NCBI GenBank assembly: GCA_900491605.1
Contig: UESW01003904.1
Span: 62,001 to 126,000, forward strand
Origin: Calamus simplicifolius
Lineage: Eukaryota > Streptophyta > Magnoliopsida > Arecales > Arecaceae
DNA: 64,000 nt
Reading direction: 5' to 3'
The notes below the pieces were generated by a model that did not search any database, was not told where the DNA came from, and saw only the letters and a program-made list of their open reading frames with translations. A program made the position numbers and the translations under genes. Below are positions 48,705 through 59,704 of this stretch, one piece after another; the stretch's first letter is position 1; every line of letters starts with the position of its first letter.

Positions 48705-50815
48705 TACAATTTTGCGAGGGATTTGCCGAGGGATTTATTTTTCATTAATGAGTTATTAATAAAATTTTTTGATGAAAACAATCCCTCGCAAAATCCCTCG
48801 CAAAATTAATTTCCGAGGGATTTTCCAAGAGATTTTTTGATAATTTTCCAAGGGATTTTATTATAGACGCAAAATCATCAAAAAAATCCCTCGGCAAATC
48901 CCTCGAAAATTAATTTTGCGAGGAATTTTCCCTCAAAAATTAATTTTGCGAGGGATTTTCTGAGGAATTTTTTTCACTAATGAGTTATTAATAAAATTTT
49001 TGATGAAAACAAATCCCTCGGAAATTCCCTCACAAAATTAATTTCCGAGGGATTTTTCGAGGGATTTTTTGATGATTTTGCGAGGAATTTTTTGAGGGAT
49101 ATTTCTATAATAAATGGATTATCTGTAAAAAAATTGATAAAACTAATCCCTCGGAAAATCCCTCGGAAATTAATTTTGCGAGGGATTTTCGAGGGATTTT
49201 CTTTCTTATTAAAATTTTGATGAAAACAATCCCTCGGAAAATACCTCGCAAAATTTATTTCCGAGAGATTTTCCGAGGGATTAGTTTTATCAATTTTTTT
49301 ACAAATAATCCATTTATTATAAAATATACCTTAAAAATCCCTCACAAAATCATCAAAATATCTCTCAGAAATCCCTCGAAAATTAATTTTGCGAGGGATT
49401 TTCGAGGGATTTATTTTCATCAAAAATTTTATTAATAACTCATTAATGAAAAACAATCCCTCGAAAAATCCCTCGCAAATTATTTTGGATTAGTTTTATC
49501 AATTTTTTTTACAAATAATCATTTATTATAGAAATATCCCTCAAAAATCCCTTGCAAAATCATCAAAAATCCCTCAAAATTCCTCAAAAATTAATTTTGT
49601 GAGGGATTTTCCGAGGGATTTTTTTCATCAAAAATTTTATTAATAACTCATTAATGAAAAAAATCCCTCGGAAAATCCCTCGCAAAATTAATTTCCAAGG
49701 GATTTTCTGAGGGATTAGTTTTATCAATTTTTTTTACAAATAATCCATTTATTATAGAAATATCCCTTGAAAAATCCCTCACAAATCATCAAAAATCCCT
49801 CAGAAACTCCCTCAAAAATTAATTTTGCGAGGGGATTTTTTCATCAAAAATTTTATTAATAACTCATTAATGAAAAAAAAATCCCTCAAAAATCCCTCAC
49901 AAAATTAATTTTGAGGGATTTCCGAGGGATTAGTTTTATCAATTTTTTTTACAAATAACCATTTATTATAGAAATATCCTCAAAATCCCTCGCAAAATCA
50001 TCAAAAATCCTCGAAAACTCCCTCAGAAATTAATTTTGCGAGGAATTTTCCGAGGGATTTTTTTCATCAAAAATTTTATTAATAACTCATTAATGAAAAA
50101 AATCCCTCAAAAATCCCTCACAAAATTAATTTCCGAGGAATTTGCCGAGGGATTAGTTTTATCAATTTTTTTTTTACAAATAATCCATTTATTATAGAAA
50201 TATCCCTCAAAATCCCTCTCAAAATCATCAAAAAATCCTCAAAAATCCCTCGAAAATTAATTTTGCGAGGGAATTTTTGAGGGATTTGTTTTCATCAAAA
50301 ATTTTATTAATAACTCATTAATGAAAAAAAAATCCCTCGAAAAATCCCTCACAAAATTAATTTCAGAGGGATTTTTCGAGGGATTAGTTTATCAATTTTT
50401 TTTACAAATAATCCATTTATTATAGAAATATCCCTCAAAAAATCCCTCGCAAAATCATCAAACAATCCCTCAGAAAATCCCTCGAAAATTAATTTGCGAG
50501 GGATTTTCTGAGGGATTTGTTTTCATCAAAATTTTATTAATAACATTAATGAAAAAAAATTCCTCAGAAAATCTCTCGCAAAATTAATTTCCAAGGGATT
50601 TCTGAGGGTATTTTTTTATCAAAATTTTTTTACAAAGAACCCATTTTGTTAGAAATATCCATCGAAAAATCCTCGAAAAATTTATTTTGCGACGGATTTT
50701 GCGAGAAAATATTTTTTATCGGAATATTTTATAGTTTATATTTTTTTATCAAAAAATCCCTTAAAATTGCGAGGGATTTATTCCCTCGGTAAAATCCCTC
50801 GGTAAATCACTTTTC
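48705..50815. repeat. CACTA right subterminal array with a higher-order unit of about 215-230 bp
   Basis: CCGAGGGATTTT-type motifs in both orientations are organised in a larger module that also contains TTATCAATTTTTTTTACAAA, CATTTATTATAGAAATATCC and TTAATAACTCATTAATG. The last phrase recurs near 49432, 49645, 49860, 50085, 50309 and 50538. Two earlier copies near 48745 and 48985 are inverted. Each module contains paired inverted motif clusters. Confidence 0.9.
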
Positions 50816-50826
50816 TAGTAGTGTTT

Positions 50827-51303
50827 TGGTTAGAGAGTTGAATGGTGCAAGATTTCTTCATGCTCTGGTAGAGACCAACCTTAAAGCTCTTTACGCCTTA
50901 TATCTAGATGAATGTCAAAATTGAATATTGATGTTTTTTTTTGGGTATATGAACTTTATTTGGAATTTCTGTTAGGAACCTATCATTCTAGTGTTTTGAA
51001 TTTTGTGCTAACCCGTTTGGACTAGTGCAAAAACAAACTGAGGTCAAAGAATACTTGATCATGGTCTGCTGCATTTTTGGTTTCTCTATAGATACTCCTT
51101 CAATTGTCTAATTACCTTGTTATGCCTTTGGTATGTTAAAACTGTTTCTAATAGTCAGCGATGTCTTTGGACCCTCCCAAATTGTGTTGATCAATTAGAT
51201 GGGCATCATTTGCATGAAATTTAGTAGATGAAGATTTTATGCCAGTTGATTGTAATATTGTAGGATAAAGGCAACAAAGTAAGTCTTGCTTTATTTCTAA
51301 GAT
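50827..51303. other. RPL11 intron 4, between the CACTA element and the RTE fragment
   Basis: Intronic sequence. A short open stretch right after the CACTA end (about 50829-50924) reads RELNGARFLHALVETNLKAL, which looks coding-like but matches nothing I know. Confidence 0.4.
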
Positions 51304-51317
51304 AGAAGGCAATGCTA

Positions 51318-51562
51318 AACTCTGCCAAGGCCGGTCCCAAGCTCGAGTAAAGGAGGAGGGTTGCGTTAGATAGCTGATAGCCAGCGTAAAACTTGGTCAG
51401 ATCCCTTAAAATAAATCTACTAAATCAAATTATGTGAAAGACTAGGACATCCTCGGTAATTTGAATGTCGACTTAGTCGTGAATAGAGTAGAGTGGAGAA
51501 GCAAATTCATGTAGCTGATCCCATGTAGTTGGGAAAAGGCTTAGATGAGTTGAGTTGAGTTG
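51318..51562 (+). mobile_element. RTE-type LINE 3' end (245 bp, truncated)
   Basis: The piece contains CCCAAGCTCGAGTAAAGGAG and AGCTGATCCCATGTAGTTGG and ends in a GGCTTAGATGAGTTGAGTTGAG simple-repeat tail, as in plant RTE LINEs (and SINEs that share this tail). A perfect 14-bp target duplication AGAAGGCAATGCTA flanks it (51304-51317 and 51563-51576). It is an almost undamaged, 5'-truncated insertion in RPL11 intron 4. Confidence 0.88.
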
Positions 51563-51576
51563 AGAAGGCAATGCTA

Positions 51577-53488
51577 TCATTTGTAAAGCACTGTATGACA
51601 TGGTGTTTCCACAATATTAATAATCAAATTATCTGTTGATTAAATTCACAATAGCGGCCAAATATTGATGCTTTACTTTGATGCCAGATTATTTAATATT
51701 AAAATTAGTTTATGTTTATTTTGTGAATTGAGTAATATAGCTGGCAAATTGTCTCCTAGAAGCCTCAGGTAGCTGTATGTTGATGAATTTTTTGGCTTGC
51801 TAATGGGGTTTCATTGGCTTTTGTGAATTCATAGCCTTCTACACAATGAGCTCATAGATATGGAATAAAAGGATTATACTCTTGCTTTTTTATAAAGTTT
51901 TGATGCTTCTTATTTTTTCAAATACAAGTACATTGTTGTGTCTTAATAGTGTAATCTAGCCATTTCATGTCCAGCCAGCGAAGCTATGTTGAACTGGCAT
52001 GGCAAAATTTCGATCAGCTAATCTACATTGAGCAAGCATGGTGAAACGTTCTTAACATTTTGCTCCACTTGACGTTTTCTATGTAGCTTTATCTGAAGTA
52101 TAATCAATTTTGAAAAAGTGATTTATGTGGCTGATGCCTCTAGCTTCCTTGTGTGGGGCAGTTGGTCAAAAATGTAGGGGAATCATGGTAGTGACCAAGG
52201 TGATTGGCATAAGCCGAAGTGCTTGCATGCGTGGACTAGGAGGCTAGAGGATGGGCAAGGTAGGCCGCATGTGGGTCAGCATTATGGTTGCATGCATGTT
52301 GGGCATGGGATATTTGGTCCTTGACCTCACTTTCTCAGGTGGACTGATAGACCCTTAACTCTAACATTGACATGATTTGAAGACACTGATCGTATTGTAA
52401 GTATTAGGGAGGTTGGATTAGATCACATTGTAAATCATCAGATTTTGTCTTGCTTAATTTAAACATTAAAAGGAAAAAAAAATCAACACAACAAATTAGA
52501 AGCATAATAAATTGTAATTTTAATGAATTTTAGGTAAATAAGGACATTAGAATGAGTTCATATGTTTCATGTGTTCATGTTCAAGAAAAAAGATCAAGTT
52601 TAATCATTCGATATAGCTGCCTGCCCCATGTAAGCTCATAAGATAACCTTATTCTGGCATAAAAAAGTGGTATCCCACAATATGCTGTCATCATTACCAC
52701 CATCATTTCTAAATTTTGAATACAAGTTTGCTTATATAGTCAGTAAAGTGTATTTTTCTGTTAAATGCATCATCTCAATTCTATTTTTAGTTAGATGATT
52801 GTAGAACTCAAATTTCCTGAACTGGTTCCGGAGATGAGAAAATTTTATCCCGAAATCTCCTAAACAACTAAATCTTAGACTCTTGAAAGTTGAGAGCCTT
52901 GAAAATTTTATGTTTTCAAAGCTTAATAATGAAGAATGGGTCATTATAAAAGTCAAAGAAATCAATGGATTTTATGATATTGGCATTTTAACTAATCAAT
53001 GGATTGAAAATGGAAAAATATCTGCTGAATCTTATGGGCACGGTATAATCCATGATACATATAATATATTCGAGACTGATCTTGATCCAAGGATCTGATC
53101 CAGATTGCCAAAGGCCATTTTGATCCAAATCATTGATTATAAGATCTAGCTCGTCGGTCTAATTGACTTCTGTAGAAACAAATTAACAGATAAACGACAG
53201 CAAGTTTTATTGCTATAACTTGTCAGAGTTATTCCATGCAATCTGTCCTATGATTGAAGTCCATGACTTTGTTTGCAGTTCCACCTTATGTCGTGATTTA
53301 GTTTATCATAGGGTCTGTGTTTTCTTAGTTTGCACACATTTAAAACTACATGCCTGTCTTTAAAAGTTTGCATATATGGCTTTTTGTGTTTACAGTTAAA
53401 GATGTTGGCTTACAAAGTATATATGGCATGGATTTTTAGTAAATTTTTCCATCACTTGATCACTGTGATTTTCGTGCTATTTTGACAG
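51577..53488. other. RPL11 intron 4, right part
   Basis: Intronic, AT-rich. No transposon ends were found. At 53417-53438 there is a 22-base exact copy of RPL11 exon 5 sequence. The intron ends TTTTGACAG. Confidence 0.6.
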
Positions 53489-53513
53489 GTACGATCCCTC
53501 AACTGGTATATAT
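53489..53513 (+). pseudogene. RPL11: RPL11 exon 5, part left of Copia-B
   Basis: After GACAG the exon reads G-TAC-GAT-CCC-TCA-ACT-GGT-ATA-TAT; the G completes the lysine codon AA|G from exon 4. This gives YDPSTGIY, cut by Copia-B in the TATAT sequence. Confidence 0.93.
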
Positions 53514-53802
53514 TGTGAGGAAAACCGTGAGTCAAAAAGTCAATTGTTTAGTTCCAAGGAGTTGGTTGTCATTCATTTAATTCTCTGCTGTTTTTCTAGG
53601 CTTACTTAATGTTTTGCTAAGTTCCTAGAAGTTAAATTCTCTATGTAATTTCCTATATACAGCTTCTATATAAAGCTGTGTCTAGCATCTTTTAAACATA
53701 TAGAAAATAGAAAGAAATCTAATTTTTCTCTACAAAAGGTGCAGCAGCACTCTATTACTTAAAAACTTCAGCAAATCTACTTCTATCTCTATATTTCCAA
53801 CA
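53514..53802 (+). repeat. Copia-B 5' LTR (289 bp)
   Basis: TG...CA ends. CTATATAAAGC near 53664-53674 is the likely TATA box. It is almost identical to the 3' LTR. Confidence 0.95.
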
Positions 53803-53806
53803 AATT

Positions 53807-53820
53807 TGGTATCAGAGCCA
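53807..53820 (+). promoter_or_regulatory. Copia-B primer-binding site (initiator Met tRNA)
   Basis: TGGTATCAGAGCCA is the classic complement to the 3' end of plant initiator methionine tRNA. It starts four bases after the LTR. Its last A is the first base of the Gag ATG. Confidence 0.93.
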
Positions 53821-54840
53821 TGTCGATCAGCAATTCCTCCTCTGCTGGAACCATGTTCAGTTATTCCCAAAGCCAAGTACCCATCTTTGAAGGAGAAAAC
53901 TATGGGTACTGGGCTGATCAGATACGTTTCTTCTTCATTGCACGAGACTTGTGGGAGATTGTTGAAGAAGGATATGATGATTCTCCATCAGCAAGTGATG
54001 ATTCATCCTCTACAAGCAGAAGTACAGAGACCTCATCTCAGGTTTCTGCTCAAAACAAACAAAAGATCAAGAATAATGCCCTTGCCTTGAGTTACCTCCA
54101 TCAAGGAATCAGCAAGACCATCTATCCTCGCATTTTTGGCATTAGCAAAGCTAAAGATGCATGGGAAACTCTGAAGAAAGAATTTCAAGGGAACAATAAA
54201 GTTGTCTCTATTAGACTTCAGTCACTTTGGAAGAACTTTGATTGCTTGACAATGAAAGAATCAGAGAGCATCAAAGATTTTTTCTCCAGGGTTACTGAAA
54301 TTGTAAATCAAATCAGAGCTTATGGCGATCAGATTGAAGAAAAGAGAATAGTAGAGAAGATTCTTAGAAGTCTGCCACCAAAATTTGATCATGCAGCTGC
54401 AGCAATCGAAGAATCAAAAGATCTCTCAATTCTGACCATGTATGACCTCTGTGGTTCCTTGGAATCACATGAGGAAAGAATGAAGAGATCCTCAGGTCAG
54501 TCCTTGGAGCAGGCCTTTCAATCAAAGGTCAATTTGGGACGGAAATTTCAACAGAAGAGGGGAAACTTCCAGCAACAAGATCAGTTTCAAAGGAGTCAAA
54601 ATAACCAGCCTCGAGGGCGTGGAAGAGACCGAGGCAGAGGCAGAAATACTCAACTTCAAAGAACCAGCTACCAGGACAGAATTGCATCATATGCAGGAAG
54701 TCCAATCACACTTCAGGTGAATGCTATTTAAGGTGTAAAAGGTGTAGGATTCCAAATCATTCAGACAGAGATTGCTGGCACAAGAAGAATGAAAATTCAG
54801 AAGTAAATTTCAGCAAAGAGAATGATGAAGAGCAAGTGTT
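53820..54840 (+). pseudogene. Copia-B gag (capsid and zinc knuckle), two frame breaks
   Basis: The ATG at 53820 opens a frame to 54731: MSISNSSSAGTMFSYSQ, then the UBN2-type capsid with VPIFEGENYGYWADQI, AKDAWETLKKEFQG and RILRSLPPKFDH-like motifs, then a basic RGRGRDRGRGRN stretch. After a one-base frame break near 54691 the zinc knuckle CKRCRIPNHSDRDC (CX2CX4HX4C) follows in another frame. A second break in a T run near 54839 changes the frame again before the protease. The protein would form the particle and bind the element RNA. Confidence 0.92.
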
Positions 54841-55194
54841 TTAACTTGTCTCAATGCTGAAAGCAGAAAGGACCAGGTGTGGTACCTTGACAGCGGTTGT
54901 AGCAGCCATATGACAAATGACCGTGAGTTGTTTGTTAAAATTGATGAAGATTTCTCAAATTCTGTCATTCTTGGTGATGGAAAATCTGAAAGGGTTGAAG
55001 GAAAAGGAGTGATTGCAGTACAGTCCAGATCTGGTGAGCAAAAGTTCATTCATGATGTTCTTTACGTCCCAACTCTTGCTCACAATCTCTTAAGTGTTGG
55101 GCAGCTGATTCAGAAAGGATATTGGGTGTTTTTCGAAGAAAATAAGTGCAGAGTGATAGACAAGCAGAACCAGCTGATGGCGAAGGTTGAGATG
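54841..55194 (+). pseudogene. Copia-B protease part, cut by the nested solo LTR
   Basis: VWYLDSGCSSHMTND carries the aspartic protease DSG motif at about 54889-54897. It continues with VILGDGKSERVEGKG and VLYVPTLAHNLLSVGQL. The frame runs into the solo LTR at 55195. The open frame to 55263 includes LTR-encoded residues that are not part of the protein. Confidence 0.9.
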
Positions 55195-55555
55195 TGTTGG
55201 AAGATTATAGAAAAATTATATGATCCAATCCTTTTGATTTTGATGATTACTAAAAGCCATTGAGTTTATTAAAAGATGTAATGAGTTTATGTAAATGAGC
55301 AACAAATTTATTTTGAACAATCAATGAGAATGTTAAAGTTTGACTCTAATCTATTTTGAAAGAAACTTTAAGCTCAATATTCAAACTTTCGAAAAGAAAT
55401 GTTATAATTCATGTTTTATTCAATAAGTTTTTGGATTAGTTCTTGAATCAATTCTTAATGTCAATTTTATTGAATTCAAGTCAAAACAATGAATTAAAAT
55501 GAATCTAGAACGATTTTAATGTCAATCATAAAAGTTTCTGATTTTTGATACGTTC

Positions 55556-55880
55556 CGGAGCCGACTCCTGAGTTTCAGAGTCGACTCCGCTCAGTGTACA
55601 GAAATGTGCATCTATGTCGAGTCGACCCACGAAATTTGTCGAGTCGACCCCTGATTCTGTCGAGCCGACTCCCTGACTGTGCGAGTCGACTCCGCTCAGA
55701 CACCAGAAGGGTATTTTTCTGAGCACTTCGCGAGTCGACCCCAAGCCTTTCACGAGTCGACTCCCGACTATCAGGAGTCGACACTTTATTTCTGGCGAGT
55801 CGACCCCTAACCTTTATAAACATTTCTATTTTTGGTAAGACGAGCTCGAGCCGACTCGGGAAAAGCATGAGTCGACTCCA
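55556..55880. repeat. Array of about twelve GAGTCGACTC-like palindromes in the solo LTR
   Basis: GAGTCGACTC, GAGTCGACCC and GAGCCGACTC variants occur about every 20-40 bp, separated by different spacer words. The core is a perfect palindrome, and several copies include the GTCGAC hexamer. The array lies about 100-430 bp upstream of the TATA box, in U3. Confidence 0.9.
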
Positions 55881-55986
55881 GCAAATCTGGACGATATTTT
55901 TTCACGATGACACGTCACTTCAACGGTAAGATTTTTGAATAACGGCTATTTTTTCTTGTCTCTAACGGATATATTTTTGCAGATTC

Positions 55987-55994
55987 TATAAATA
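55987..55994 (+). promoter_or_regulatory. TATA box of the nested solo LTR
   Basis: TATAAATA followed by GAGGAGC is a canonical plant TATA box in the expected place of an LTR promoter, with U3 palindromes upstream. Confidence 0.7.
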
Positions 55995-56931
55995 GAGGAG
56001 CTCTTTTCATATCAGATATCAATTTGAAAATCAAAAAAGAGAGAAAAGAATATCTTTCAAAAAGAGGGAAAAACAGAGCTTATTGGAAAAATCTTCTAGC
56101 TCAAAGTAGAGTGATTCAAAAGGAGTGAAATCAAAGAGGAAGTTCCGACTGCTCCAGATCTTCAATCCACAAAAGTCAAAAGAAAATCCAAGAGCTTTTC
56201 AAAGATCAAATCGAAGGATTTTCTACATTCAACAAAAGGAGAAAAAGCTTCATCTCAACTCCAAAGTTTTCAAACGGTCAAGGATCTTGCTGAGGCCTGA
56301 TTCAACACTTCAAGAGGAGTTAAAGAGGAGAAGGAAGAAAGCCAAAGCCACAACCATCTGCAATCTTATTAGGCTTTTCTTACCCTTTTATGCTTTATTT
56401 TGATTATTCTGCTCTAGAGGAGCTGTTTGTATTTTAACTCGAATTTATTTTTTGTGTACTGATTCAAGTGGATTGAATCAGTGGAGGTTGTTGTACCTCG
56501 TGGTAAGCTTGGGATAGCTTACATTTTGGGTTAGTTGTGAGCCCGTGAAAAACAACGTGTAGGGTTTTGTGCTGGTAAGCCTGAGTAAAACCAGCTGGGT
56601 TCGTTGTGATCCCGAAAAAATAACAAGTTTGAGTTGTGAGCTTGGAAAACAACTCAACTGTAATCTGAGGAGATTATAGTGTGGACCCAAGTGAATCTTG
56701 GAGTGGACGTAGGTGTTGGTTGCACCGAACCACTATAAAATTATCTTGTGTTTGCCGTGCTATATTTTCTCTCTCTCTATCTCTCTTTATTATTTGCTTG
56801 TGCATTGCTTCTTAGTTAATTTCACTCACTAGCACATCTTGAGCAAATCTGTTTAAAACATTTCAAAAAGTCTTAAATTTTTAAGAACCCAATTCACCCC
56901 CCCCTCTTGGGTTGCCATCTGGGCCAACAAG

Positions 56932-57888
56932 ATGACTCACAACAAAGTTTTTCCACTCTCCATCAACTATGCAAGTCTAGTAGCCTTAAGGGGTGAAATT
57001 TCAGACGAATCTCAACTATGGCATCTCAGATATGGCCATTTAAATCATAAGGGACTGCAGCTACTAAAGCAAAAGGATATGGTTCGTGGTCTTCCCCAAA
57101 TACATCAAGTAGAAGGAGTTTGTGAAGGCTGTGTCTATGGGAAGATGCACCATCTTCCTTTCCCAAAGATTTCTTGGAGGGCCAAAGCTCCTTTGGAGCT
57201 TGTTCATGCGGATATATTTGGTCCCACAAGAACTCCATCACTTGGGAATAAAAGGTACTTCATACTTTTTGTTGATGATTATACTAGAATGGTGTGGCTG
57301 TATTTTATTCAACAAAAATCAGATGCTTTTTCAAAATTTCTGGAATTCAAAGCCCTTGCTGAAAGGCAAAGTGGGCTGAAAATGAAGACCTTAAGAACTG
57401 ATCGTGGAGGTGAATTCATCTATCAACCATTCATGGATTATTGCAAGAAAGAAGGCATCCAAAGGCAATTAACCATGAGTAGAAGCCCTCAGCAAAACGG
57501 AGTTGCTGAAAGAAAGAACAGAACCATTGTTGAGATGGCTCGGAGCATGTTAAAAGGGAAGGAGCTTCCTAATTCTCTTTGGGCTGAAGTTGTACATACT
57601 ACTGTCTACATCTTAAACAGGTCTCCAACAAAATCAGTAAGGAACAGAACTCCCTATGAAGCTTGGAGTGGAAGAAAGCCAGAAGTTGGCCATCTAAAAG
57701 TGTTTGGTTGTCCAGCCTACTCACTCAACAAGGCTCCAAATAAAGATAAGTTTGATCAGAAGGGAGAGAAGCTTCTGTTCGTTGGGTACAGCGATGAATC
57801 CAAGGGCTACATGTTGCTGAATCCTATTAATAACAAGCTGACAGTGGCAAGAGATGTCATATTTGATGAAAAAGCAGTATGGCAGTGA
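56932..57888 (+). pseudogene. Copia-B integrase
   Basis: The frame resumes right after the solo LTR. LWHLRYGHLNHKGLQLLKQK with the later CEGCVYGK gives the zinc-binding HHCC motif. The catalytic core has HADIFGP, LRTDRGGEF and NGVAERKNRTIVEMARSM, fitting the D,D-35-E triad. It ends DVIFDEKAVWQ, where a one-base frame break near 57886 introduces a stop. Integrase would insert the element DNA. Confidence 0.93.
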
Positions 57889-58931
57889 ATTCCAGCAGCC
57901 AAAATTCATCAAATATTCAAGATTTTGCTCCAGCTGAAGGATCAAGGACTGAATCAGCAGTTGAAATTCAGAATCCAGCAACTTCAGCTGCTGGAACTAC
58001 AACTCAGAGCTCCAGTTCAGAATCTGAAAGTCCAGATAATGAAGGAACTTCATCTTCTTCACCTAGTCTAAGAAGATCTGAAAGAGTTAGAAGACCGCTA
58101 GAAAGGTATAGTGATTTTAGAAGCTATTTCTCCAATGAAAATGCAGATTTTGCTCTTTTCTCTTGTGAGCCACAAACTTTTGAAGAAGCTATGAAGAATG
58201 AAAAATGGAAAAAGGCCATGGAAGAAGAACTGAATATGATTGATAAGAACAACACTTGGGATCTTGTAGATCCTCCCAAAGGCAAAGACATTATTGGTCT
58301 TAAATGGGTTTACAAGACCAAATACAATGAGGATGGTTCCATTCAAAAACACAAGGCCAGGTTAGTGGCCAAAGGCTATTCCCAACAGCCTGGAGTAGAT
58401 TTCAACGAGACTTTTGCCCCAGTTGCAAGAATTGAGACAATCCGACTTGTTCTTGCAATTGCTGCCCAATTGGAGCTGAATGTGTATCAAATGGATGTCA
58501 AATCAGCTTTCCTTAATGGAGAACTGAAAGAGGAAGTTTATGTGGAGCAGCCACATGGATATGAAGTCAAAGGCAAAGAAGAAAAGGTATACCGGCTGAA
58601 CAAGGCATTATATGGCCTCAAACAAGCTCCACGAGCTTGGAATAGTAAGATTGATTCTTACTTTCAGAATTCAGGTTTTCAGAAAAGTCCTCATGAACCA
58701 GCACTTTATTTTATGAAGAATGAAGCTGATTTTATCATAGTCTGCTTATATGTTGATGATTTGATTTACTTTGGGAGCAATCATCATTTACTTGCTGATT
58801 TTAAGCACTCAATGATGAGGAACTTTGAGATGACAGACTTAGGGATCATGAAGTACTTCCTTGGGATGCAAATGAAGCAAGGAAGAGGGGAAATTTTATT
58901 TCCCAAGAAAAATATGCAGCTGACATCTTGA
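57889..58931 (+). pseudogene. Copia-B reverse transcriptase
   Basis: A serine-rich linker leads to ALKWVYKTKYNEDG-type sequence near 58300 (GLKWVYKTKYNEDGSIQKHK), then RLVAKGYSQQPGVDFNETFA, YQMDVKSAFLNGELKEEVYV, YGLKQAPRAWNSKID and the active-site VCLYVDDLIYFG near 58745. A one-base break near 58898 ends this frame at 58931. Confidence 0.94.
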
Positions 58932-59704
58932 AGAAATTCTACATGAAGGATTGTAAGGCTGTAAGTACTCCTATGGCTTTAAATGAAAAATTGAGCTCTA
59001 ATGATGGAGCTAAGAAGGTTGATAAAAAACAGTACAGGAGTCTAGTTGGATCCCTTATTTACTTGACTCATACTAGACCGGATATCACTCAAGCAGTTAG
59101 TATGTTGTCAAGATTCATGCACAGCCCAAGTGTGCTTCATTATGCAGCAGCAAAAAGGGTACTAAGGTACCTAAAAGGCTCATTGAAACTTGGTTTGAAG
59201 TATGGCAAAGACTCCGAGTTCACTTTGACTGGTTTCACCGATAGTGATTGGGCTGAATCTACTGATGATAGAAGAAGCACATCAGCCTATATTTTCTGCC
59301 TTGGAAATAACACCATTTCATGGTGTTCTAGAAAGCAAAACACTGTTGCTTTGTCATCTACAAAGGCTGAATATACTTCAGCAACAGAAGCTGCTTGTGA
59401 AGGAGTTTGGCTAAGGAAATTGCTCAATGATTTAGGATTGAAGCAGGAGGGTCCTACAACTATTTATTGTGACAATATGTCTGCAATTGCTCTAACAAAA
59501 AACCCAGTTTTTCATGCCAGATCAAAGCATATCAAATTGAGACATCATTTTATTCGTGACCTTGTGCAGAAAGAAGAGATACAGCTGGAGTTCATCAGCA
59601 CCAATGAACAACCAGCAGACATGCTCACAAAACCTGTTTCTACAGAGAAGTTTTTGAAGTGCAGAGACATGTTGGGACTCACTGTTTTAGAGGGGAATTT
59701 GTGA
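58928..59704 (+). pseudogene. Copia-B RNase H and C-terminus
   Basis: The frame continues with KKFYMKDCKAVSTPM, GSLIYLTHTRPDITQAVSML, LTGFTDSDWAESTDDRRSTS, SSTKAEYTSATEAACEGVWL and IYCDNMSAIALTKNP. These are the RNase H catalytic aspartates and glutamate in order. The final NEQPADMLTKPVSTEKFLK and EGNL end with a TGA whose bases lie in the 3' LTR (59702-59704). Confidence 0.94.
59688..59699 (+). promoter_or_regulatory. Copia-B polypurine tract
   Basis: TTAGAGGGGAAT immediately precedes the 3' LTR and overlaps the last codons of the polyprotein. It is the expected plus-strand primer site. Confidence 0.7.

Larger units (their letters stand above)
39384..50823. mobile_element. CACTA (En/Spm) transposon, 11.44 kb
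   Basis: The left end is CACTATAAGAAAAATGG and the right end, read inwards on the other strand, is CACTACTAGAAAAGTG. The flanking 3-bp duplication is TTT (39381-39383 and 50824-50826). Both subterminal regions are packed with CGAGGGATTTT and AAAATCCCTCG units, like the transposase-binding motifs of this class. A minus-strand transposon gene lies at 40.3-41.0 kb, with possible 5' exons at 45.6-46.3 kb. I found no TNPD-type (Transposase_21) region, so the copy is probably non-autonomous. It sits in RPL11 intron 4 and carries an hAT element at 46975-47885. Confidence 0.93.
55195..56929. mobile_element. Solo LTR, 1735 bp (SIRE/Maximus-like end), nested in Copia-B
   Basis: It starts TGTTGGAAGATTATAG and ends TCTGGGCCAACA, giving 6-bp terminal inverted repeats TGTTGG/CCAACA. 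A perfect 5-bp target duplication AGATG flanks it (55190-55194 and 56930-56934). There is no coding or second LTR. A TATAAATA box lies at 55987-55994. The 3' end has CCAATTCACCCCCCCCTCTT, a string I associate with SIRE/Maximus-type copia LTRs. Insert plus duplication is 1740 bp, so the Copia-B frame is kept on both sides. Its TATA box and end suggest plus-strand orientation. Confidence 0.92.

Noticed and set aside
52883..53098. Plus-strand 71-residue open frame in RPL11 intron 4
   Set aside because: Short, AT-rich, no motif and no splice or promoter context.
54877..55263. Taking 54877-55263 as a complete 128-residue gene
   Set aside because: It starts at a GTG inside the Copia-B polyprotein, and its last 22 or so codons are solo-LTR sequence.
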